Of a stretch of 11,032 nucleotides of DNA, positions 6,688 through 11,032 are shown one piece after another. Origin of the DNA: Planctomycetota bacterium (GTDB lineage: Bacteria > Planctomycetota > Phycisphaerae > Phycisphaerales > UBA1924); assembly GCA_017303565.1 (NCBI GenBank), contig JAFLCM010000039.1, positions 1-11,032 of the forward strand. Direction: 5' to 3'. The notes below the pieces were generated by a model. It was given only the letters and a program-made list of their open reading frames with translations, was not told where the DNA came from and did not search any database. Made by a program: the position numbers and the translations under genes. Every line of letters begins with the position of its first letter. Position 1 is the first letter of the stretch.

Positions 6688-7812
6688 ATGCTGAACGCGA
6701 TCATTGCCGCCATGTTGATGCTCGCGGGCTTGGCCCAGCCGTCGACTCCTGCGAGCCCGGAGGTGGGTTCGCCCGCCCCCGCGCAGCAGAACCCCCCCAT
6801 CGTGACGACGACGGTCCGGGTCACGGTCACGAACGAGCGGGACGAGCCGGTCGGCGATGTGCCCATCGACGCATCCTTCCCCTACTTCTATCAGTTCGGG
6901 TTCACCGACGCGAGCGGGCGGGTCGACCTCCTGATCAAGCGCGCCGCGACCAGCCGCGAGCTCGTGTGCGGCGTCGCCGCCGGGCTGTTTGCCGCGAAGC
7001 CGCTGGAGGAGCGCTGGCACGCCAACGACCGGTACAACGAACTGTTCCGCCAGTACGCGATCCCCTCGCCAAGGGAGATCATGATCGACCCGGCGGCCGC
7101 GCTGGTCGAGGTCCAGATCACGCTCCACGACCCGATCAAGGTGCGCGGGCGGATCGCCCGCGCCGACGGCACCGAGTTCGTCGGTGGCGTCGCGGCCAGC
7201 GTGATGGGAGGGACGGACGTGCTCGCCGGCCAGAACGGCGTGTTCGAGTGCCACGGCGCCCGGAAGGGCCAGCCGCTGCAACTGTTCGTTGGGGACGCTT
7301 ACTCTCAGGCATGGCTCTTCCGCTTCGGGCCCGAGCGGACCGGGGGCGACCTGGACGTCGGCGTATTGACGATCACCCGGGCGCCGACGACCGCCGCCGC
7401 GAAGATCAAGGCCACCAACTTCGAGAACGCCATCGACAAGGAGGGCGGGCCGGTCGGGCACGCGATGACGCTGGTGAGCAACGACGGTCAGGTGCTCTAT
7501 GTCTACGGGGTTCACACGGACGGCAGCGCGATGCCCTCCAGCGGCACCGAGAACCCCTACTTCAAGTTCTCGCCGGACGTGCGCCTGGCCCCGGGGCTGT
7601 ACTACGTCGCGCCCGGCGCCACCAGCGACTACCCGGCCGACCGGCTTATCACGCTCGTGCGCGCCAACCGCCAGGTGGAGCTCGACGCCTCGAACGCGCC
7701 GAAGTTCACCGCCGTCGAGGGCCAGACGGTGGAGTTCACCTTCGACCTGAAGGCGGCGATGGCGATCCTGCAGGCGATCCCGGAGCAGCCGCCGGTGACG
7801 GGAGGGCCGTGA
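6688..7812 (+). CDS. Secreted beta-sandwich protein of unknown function (paralog 2)
   Basis: This 374-residue product is a tandem paralog of the gene before it. It has its own signal peptide (MLNAIIAAMLMLAGLA, likely cut before QPS), a Pro/Ala-rich spacer, then a regulatory-like sandwich (VRVTVTNERDEPVGDVPID ... FTDASGRVDLLI) and a second unit (IKVRGRIARADGTEFVGG). The C-terminal part aligns with paralog 1 through SNDGQVLY, LAPGLYYVAPG and the tail PEQPPVTGGP. Function is unknown and no enzyme motif is seen. The ATG at 6688 has only a weak purine run (GAGAGGG) upstream; its start lies 18 bases after the previous stop, which fits translational coupling. The stop TGA falls inside a stem-loop at 7808-7840. 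The middle regions are alignable but poorly conserved, suggesting an old duplication with a constrained or recently homogenised tail. Confidence 0.85.
   Translation: MLNAIIAAMLMLAGLAQPSTPASPEVGSPAPAQQNPPIVTTTVRVTVTNERDEPVGDVPIDASFPYFYQFGFTDASGRVDLLIKRAATSRELVCGVAAGLFAAKPLEERWHANDRYNELFRQYAIPSPREIMIDPAAALVEVQITLHDPIKVRGRIARADGTEFVGGVAASVMGGTDVLAGQNGVFECHGARKGQPLQLFVGDAYSQAWLFRFGPERTGGDLDVGVLTITRAPTTAAAKIKATNFENAIDKEGGPVGHAMTLVSNDGQVLYVYGVHTDGSAMPSSGTENPYFKFSPDVRLAPGLYYVAPGATSDYPADRLITLVRANRQVELDASNAPKFTAVEGQTVEFTFDLKAAMAILQAIPEQPPVTGGP
7645..7812 (+). repeat. Conserved 3' segment of paralog 2 (55 codons plus stop)
   Basis: Partner of the segment at 6502-6669, sharing 46 of 55 residues. The differences are clustered in FTFDLKAAMAILQ, while the flanks are almost unchanged. 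Confidence 0.85.
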
Positions 7813-7840
7813 GACGTGGCGGGAGACCGCTCGGCTCACG
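7808..7840 (+). terminator. Candidate nested stem-loop spanning the stop of paralog 2
   Basis: CGTGAG (7808-7813), which includes the TGA stop, is a perfect inverted copy of CTCACG (7835-7840). Inside, GCGG and CCGC (7819-7830) form a 4-bp hairpin closed by GAGA, a GNRA-type tetraloop. The 11-mer GCTCGGCTCAC at 7829-7839 also occurs at 2471-2481, at the end of mraY. No T-run follows, so it is at best a weak or Rho-assisted terminator, or an RNA 3'-end stabiliser. Confidence 0.4.
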
Positions 7841-8085
7841 AAGTCATCCCCTCGATCTGAAGGAGGTTCGGCGGCACCCGCTTCGAGTTTGCCCGCTGAC
7901 AACTCAGCCCAAGCCGGAAATGGGGCGGTTCCCCGGCCGCAACTCGCCCGATTTTCGTCGAAGAGCCGGCCACACCTCTCATCACCTTGATCACCAGCGG
8001 CTGGTTCGCCCCGGGGGATCACCGGGGGCACCGATTTCCAGCCGGGGCTTTGCGATCGATTCGCGGTGATGTCCGAGCGCGGACC

Positions 8086-8114
8086 TTGCAGCACCATCCG
8101 CCGCGCTGTACAAT
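8086..8114 (+). promoter_or_regulatory. Sigma70-type promoter of the large repeat protein
   Basis: TTGCAG (8086-8091) and TACAAT (8109-8114) are separated by exactly 17 bases. They match the TTGACA/TATAAT consensus at 4 of 6 and 5 of 6 positions. Transcription would begin near 8121, giving a leader of about 58 bases before the ATG at 8179. It is the clearest promoter in the window and lies in a rare AT-rich patch. Confidence 0.7.
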
Positions 8115-8140
8115 AGATAAATGCATCTATATATCTGCTG

Positions 8141-8158
8141 TGCGAACCCTCGTTCGCA
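8141..8158 (+). promoter_or_regulatory. Perfect dyad TGCGAAC-N4-GTTCGCA in the leader
   Basis: Two 7-base arms (8141-8147 and 8152-8158) flank CCTC. The core fits CGAAC-N4-GTTCG, the half-site arrangement of the LexA box known from Bacillus and other Gram-positives. It lies about 20 bases downstream of the predicted transcription start and 20 bases upstream of the ATG, so it could be an operator or simply a leader RNA hairpin. Which LexA box, if any, this organism uses is not known from the window. Confidence 0.4.
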
Positions 8159-8178
8159 AGCCCGGCTGAAGAGATGAG

Positions 8179-10428
8179 ATGAACCCTCCAAGATGCCCCC
8201 CCCTGATGCTGGTGCTGGCTTGGCCTCTCGTTGCTCAGGCTCAGCCTTTGGACACGTCGTTCACCTATCAAGGTCAACTCCGTGTCACGGGCTCGTCCAC
8301 GACGGGGGCACACGACCTTCGCTTCCGGCTGTACGACGCGGCGATCGGCGGATCCGAGCTCGGAGGCGTAATCTGCTTCGACAACGTCGCGATGAGCGAG
8401 GGTCGATTCACGGTCGTGCTGGACTTCGGTTCACAGTTCGCCGGTCAGCAGCGGTTCCTCGAGATCGAGCAGCGGGCCGATACGGGGCTGGCCTGCGGAG
8501 ACGCGACGGGGTTTGTGCCGCTCACTCCGCGCCAGTCGCTGACCGCTTCGCCTCACGCGATCTTCGCGCTCAACGCCGGCAACGCGGCGACGGCCACGAC
8601 CGCGCTGAACGCGAACAACACCGGACAACTCAACGGACAACCGGCGACGTTCTACCAGAACGCCACGAACCTCAGTTCGGGGACGATACCCAACGCGCGA
8701 TTGAGCGGGACATACACCGGCGCGATCGCGCTGAGCAACGCCGGGAACAGCTTCACCGGTTCGGGAGGGGGTCTGACGGGGCTGAACGCATCGAACATCG
8801 CCAGCGGCACGCTGGCAGACGGCCGGCTCGCATCCACGTACACGCAGGCGCTGTCCATGACCAACGCCTCGAACTGGTTCGTGGGTGCATTTACCGGCGG
8901 CGGGGCGGGGCTCACGGGCTTGAACGCCTCCAATATTGACACGGGCACATTGAGCCCGAGCCGTCTGCCGACGCCGCTGTTCCTGTCGGGCGCGAATCCC
9001 GGCATCGGGACCATTGTGGGAACCAACACCGCGACCACCGGCGCAGGCCTGCGCGGCGACGCAACGAGCGCCACGGGCGATGTCGCCGGCGTACAAGGGC
9101 GCAGCACTGCCACCGCCGGGTCGGGCGTGTACGGTCAATCCCTCTCGACGAGCGGGTTTGCGGTGGGCGTACGAGGGGAGGCATCGATCAACAACCCACA
9201 GGGCACCGGCATGGTTGGCACCGCTGTGGCCACCGGCGGGTGGTTCGAGGCCTCGGGTGCCAGCGGCACGGGCCTCTACGGCGTCAACAACGCCGCTTCC
9301 GGGCTCTCCTACGGCGTGCGGGGCGTGTGCGCCAGCCCGACCGGCGTCGCGATCGAGGGCGAAGCGACCGCCACGAGCGGGAGCGGGCACGGCGTGAAGG
9401 GGCTGACGCACAGCCCCGGCGGGATCGGTGTATGGGGGAACTCAGATGCGGCGTCGGGCACAACCGCAGGGGTCTATGGCTCATGCGAGAGCCCGAGCGG
9501 TGTCGGGGTGGATGGACGCGCGTGGGCCAGCACTGGAACGCCCATCGGCGTACGCGGCATCACGAGCGGAGCCGGCGGGTACGGGGTCTTTGGATTTGCG
9601 ACGGCGGCGACCGGGAGCGCGGTGGGCGTCAGGGGCGAAGTCGTTGCAGGAAACACCAGCGGAACGGGCGTTGAAGGAAAAGCCGCCGCCACGGGCGGCT
9701 GGTTCGAAGCGACCGGTACGTCGGGCACGGGGTTGTTCGGCGTTGCGAGTTCCGGGACAGGGAGCACCTACGGGGTGCGCGGGTCGAACTCCAGTTCAGC
9801 CGGGGCGGGCATCTGGGGAATGTCGTTGGCTACGACCGGGAACAGCTACGGCGTGCTGGGTGAAGCGAACAGCAGCAGCGCCTGGGCGGTGTATGCGTTG
9901 GGGTACCTCGGCGCTTCGGGCTCGAAGTCCTTCCGAATTGACCACCCAGCGGACCCGGCAAACAGGTACCTGCTGCACTACACGGCCGAGTCACCGGAAG
10001 TCATCAATTTCTACCGAGGCACCGTCGCGCTCGACGCCGTGGGCGAGGCCGTGGTTCGGCTGCCGGCGTACTTCGCGGCCATTAACAGGGAACCGAGTTA
10101 CACGCTGACCGCCATCGGCACACCCATGCCACTGTTGCACGTGGCCGAGGAAATCGACCAGGCTGGCTTGGAATCCGGGGCCGCGGCCGAGCCGGGTGAC
10201 GCTGTGCCGGCGTGCTCTTTCCGCATCGCGGGCGGAGTTCCGGGGGCCAAAGTGTCATGGCGCGTCGAGGCCGTTCGCAACGACCGCTGGGTACGACGGA
10301 GCGGCTCACCCGTCGAGGTCGAGAAGATCGGCACCGAGAAGGGCACATACCAGCACCCGGAGCTGTACGGCCAACCCTGGGAGAAGGGAATGAACCACAA
10401 CCAAAGACCGGGAAGATTGGAACCGTGA
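8179..10428 (+). CDS. Large secreted repeat protein, adhesin- or tail-fibre-like
   Basis: A 749-residue exported protein of a type often seen as 'hypothetical' in planctomycetes. A signal peptide (residues 1-21, cleavage after AQA) leads to an N-terminal domain (about 22-135: SFTYQGQLRVTG, LRFRLYDA, LTPRQSLTASPHAIFALN). Three repeats of about 42-46 residues follow, each with N-A-(S/T)-N-(I/L)-x-(S/T)-G-T (at N161, N203 and N249). Then about 300 residues of Gly-rich GVxG(E) repeats (280-580) include a near-copy of one block 153 residues on (from T343 and from T496). The C-terminal domain (583-738) starts KSFRIDHPADPANRYLLHY and ends near YQHPELYGQP. The pattern suggests a fibrous, perhaps trimeric, surface protein with a folding or anchoring tail; this is inference and no binding partner is visible. 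The ATG has a weak GAAGAG upstream. It has its own promoter at 8086-8114. Confidence 0.92.
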   Translation: MNPPRCPPLMLVLAWPLVAQAQPLDTSFTYQGQLRVTGSSTTGAHDLRFRLYDAAIGGSELGGVICFDNVAMSEGRFTVVLDFGSQFAGQQRFLEIEQRADTGLACGDATGFVPLTPRQSLTASPHAIFALNAGNAATATTALNANNTGQLNGQPATFYQNATNLSSGTIPNARLSGTYTGAIALSNAGNSFTGSGGGLTGLNASNIASGTLADGRLASTYTQALSMTNASNWFVGAFTGGGAGLTGLNASNIDTGTLSPSRLPTPLFLSGANPGIGTIVGTNTATTGAGLRGDATSATGDVAGVQGRSTATAGSGVYGQSLSTSGFAVGVRGEASINNPQGTGMVGTAVATGGWFEASGASGTGLYGVNNAASGLSYGVRGVCASPTGVAIEGEATATSGSGHGVKGLTHSPGGIGVWGNSDAASGTTAGVYGSCESPSGVGVDGRAWASTGTPIGVRGITSGAGGYGVFGFATAATGSAVGVRGEVVAGNTSGTGVEGKAAATGGWFEATGTSGTGLFGVASSGTGSTYGVRGSNSSSAGAGIWGMSLATTGNSYGVLGEANSSSAWAVYALGYLGASGSKSFRIDHPADPANRYLLHYTAESPEVINFYRGTVALDAVGEAVVRLPAYFAAINREPSYTLTAIGTPMPLLHVAEEIDQAGLESGAAAEPGDAVPACSFRIAGGVPGAKVSWRVEAVRNDRWVRRSGSPVEVEKIGTEKGTYQHPELYGQPWEKGMNHNQRPGRLEP
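9205..9357 (+). repeat. Intragenic Gly-rich repeat block, copy 1
   Basis: Codes for the block beginning TGMVGTAVATGGWFEASG and running through GTGLYGV and YGVRG. A diverged copy starts at 9664, 459 bases (153 codons) later. Both are preceded by VGVRGE and contain the ATGGWFEA(S/T)G core. Confidence 0.7.
9664..9816 (+). repeat. Intragenic Gly-rich repeat block, copy 2
   Basis: Codes for TGVEGKAAATGGWFEATG, GTGLFGV and YGVRG, matching copy 1 in order and spacing. The block ends with AGAGIWG. Such long-period repeats suggest past internal duplication in the gene. Confidence 0.7.
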
Positions 10429-10456
10429 GAAACACCGCTGGTTAGCGGGCGTCTCG
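10426..10456 (+). terminator. Candidate nested stem-loop spanning the stop of the repeat protein
   Basis: GAGA (10427-10430, overlapping the TGA stop) pairs with TCTC (10452-10455). Inside, CCGCT (10435-10439) and AGCGG (10444-10448) form a perfect 5-bp hairpin with loop GGTT. No T-run follows. The layout matches the structures at the ends of mraY and paralog 2. Confidence 0.35.
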
Positions 10457-10718
10457 GCGGAAACCGGATCGAACGCTCGCCGCGGGAGCGGAATGAGGAA
10501 TCGCTTGCGGGGGCACCCCGGGACGCAAGGGAAGAGGTTGAGCGCGCGAGTTCGCGGAGACTGCGAAAAACCTCGGTCCAAGGAAATGGATCGCCTCAGA
10601 ACGCTTCCGTTGATGCCCGCGGGTCGTTTCGACCGCGTGGGTTCCGGCTTGGTTGCGCCGGCGCGCTGGCTGCTCCGCGCCTCGTGCACCGCGCATCGCG
10701 CCCCGCGTGCCCCGTTTT
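10429..10718. other. Intergenic region between convergent repeat-protein and recombinase genes
   Basis: A 290-base gap without a supported gene. It contains the stem-loop at the stop, a second stem-loop at 10504-10529 (CTTGCG/CGCAAG outer arms, GGG/CCC inner arms, with a 4-base bulge), and an imperfect hairpin at 10686-10710 followed by five Ts. Short open frames on both strands look like GC-driven shadows. Confidence 0.5.
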
Positions 10719-10719
10719 T
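10686..10719 (+). terminator. Weak candidate rho-independent terminator facing the recombinase gene
   Basis: GCAC-C-GCG (10686-10693) pairs with CGCGTGC (10704-10710), leaving one bulged C and a 10-base loop. CCCG and then five Ts (10715-10719) follow. The 4-base gap between stem and T-run weakens the call. It would stop plus-strand transcription entering the convergent recombinase gene. Confidence 0.25.
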
Positions 10720-11032
10720 CAGCCCGCCTCGGCGCGCGGGTGGGCGTTGTCGTAGGCGCTGCGCATCCGCTGGGTGGTGAGGTGGGTGTAGGTCTGGGTG
10801 GTCGAGAGGCTCTGGTGGCCCAGCAGTTCCTGCACGCTGCGGAGGTCCGCGCCGTTGTCCAGAAGGTGGGTGGCGAAGGAGTGGCGCAGGGTGTGCGGGC
10901 TGATGGTGGGGTCGAGGCCGACCTGCTTGAGGTACTTGTCGAGCTTGCGCCGGACCGAGCGGGAGGAGAGCCGCCCGCCGTGCTTGTTCACGAAGAGCGG
11001 CGGGTTGGCGTTGGGGTTCTGCCACGAGGCGG
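10719..11032 (-). CDS. XerC/XerD-type tyrosine recombinase (C-terminal part, runs off the right edge)
   Basis: Only the last 103 or so codons are visible. The frame is open to the window edge (the segment before the internal GTG at 10991 reads NPNANPPLFV, typical of the family), so the real start lies to the right. The fragment holds the second catalytic box HTLRHSFATHLL, the LGH motif in VQELLGHQSLSTTQ, and the nucleophilic tyrosine in TYTHLT. The first catalytic arginine and the lysine are outside the window. The close match to the chromosomal Xer type (RLSSRSVRRKLDKYLK, GADLRSVQELLGH, and a short tail with AHPRA) suggests a dimer-resolving recombinase acting at dif rather than a phage integrase. 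XerC and XerD cannot be separated from this part alone. It converges on the repeat-protein gene, and no mobile-element ends are seen near it. Confidence 0.93.
   Translation of the reverse strand, partial: ASWQNPNANPPLFVNKHGGRLSSRSVRRKLDKYLKQVGLDPTISPHTLRHSFATHLLDNGADLRSVQELLGHQSLSTTQTYTHLTTQRMRSAYDNAHPRAEAG

Larger units (their letters stand above)
7813..8178 (+). other. Intergenic region upstream of the large repeat protein
   Basis: This 366-base stretch has no supported gene. Its left end holds the right arm of the stem-loop above. A small perfect hairpin, ACCAG/CTGGT with a 3-base loop, lies at 7993-8005. The right end carries the promoter at 8086-8114 and a leader with two dyads: AGATA/TATCT (8115-8136) and TGCGAAC/GTTCGCA (8141-8158). 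The AT-rich patch at about 8108-8139 stands out sharply from the GC-rich surroundings. Confidence 0.6.

Noticed and set aside
7860..7867. Perfect AAGGAGGT Shine-Dalgarno-like sequence in the gap after paralog 2
   Set aside because: No ATG, GTG or TTG lies at a usable distance downstream, so it does not mark a gene.
6114..8069. Plus-strand 651-codon frame overlapping both paralogs
   Set aside because: Out of frame with the supported genes, Arg/Gly/Pro-rich and without domain signals.
7987..8169. 60-codon plus-strand open frame upstream of the repeat protein
   Set aside because: It overlaps the promoter and leader dyads and has no ribosome site or coding character.
5905..8313. Long minus-strand open frame (802 codons) opposite the two paralogs
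   Set aside because: The plus-strand genes have signal peptides, domain patterns and, for the first, a good ribosome site. The antisense product is Arg/Gly/Val/His-rich, with repeats that merely mirror the duplicated 3' ends, and it runs across the promoter at 8086.
10493..10780. Short open frames on both strands in the gap before the recombinase
   Set aside because: Arg/Pro/Ala-rich, partly overlapping the recombinase gene, with no motif; typical GC shadows.
10719..11032. Recombinase as integrase of a mobile element or prophage
   Set aside because: The sequence looks like a chromosomal XerC/XerD, and no attachment-site repeats, tRNA gene or phage genes are visible nearby.

Overview
This is a very GC-rich window (by eye around two thirds or more G+C) from a bacterial chromosome. 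The best guess is a planctomycete of the Phycisphaerae type. That rests on recognition, not a search: a Hanks-type kinase with one membrane helix and C-terminal TPRs, a 'YQGQL ... FRIDHP ... YQHPELYGQP' surface protein, and secreted small beta-sandwich paralogs are all familiar from that group. No tRNA, rRNA, CRISPR array or insertion sequence was seen.

Layout. (1) 1-2456, plus strand: the 3' part of murF (its start lies off the left edge), then mraY, separated by a 46-base C/T-rich gap. These make UDP-MurNAc-pentapeptide and transfer it to the lipid carrier, so the organism has the core of peptidoglycan synthesis. (2) 2478-5299, minus strand: a membrane-anchored Ser/Thr protein kinase with TPRs, and upstream of it, in the same direction, a small STAS-domain (anti-anti-sigma-like) protein. 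A roughly 30-base element lies upstream of both, which suggests shared control. (3) 5590-7812, plus strand: two tandem secreted paralogs of unknown function whose last 55 residues are much more alike than the rest. (4) 8179-10428, plus strand: a large secreted repeat protein with a clear sigma70-type promoter and a leader holding a LexA-like dyad. (5) 10719-11032, minus strand: the C-terminal part of a XerC/XerD-type tyrosine recombinase running off the right edge.

How the parts relate. murF-mraY is a housekeeping cell-wall pair. The kinase and STAS protein could form a phospho-signalling pair, an inference from adjacency, direction and the repeated upstream element. The three secreted proteins probably act outside the cytoplasm, and nothing in the sequence ties them to the kinase. 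Three gene ends (mraY, the second paralog and the repeat protein) have the TGA stop inside the outer arm of a nested stem-loop, a possible common 3'-end signal in a genome with few U-tract terminators.
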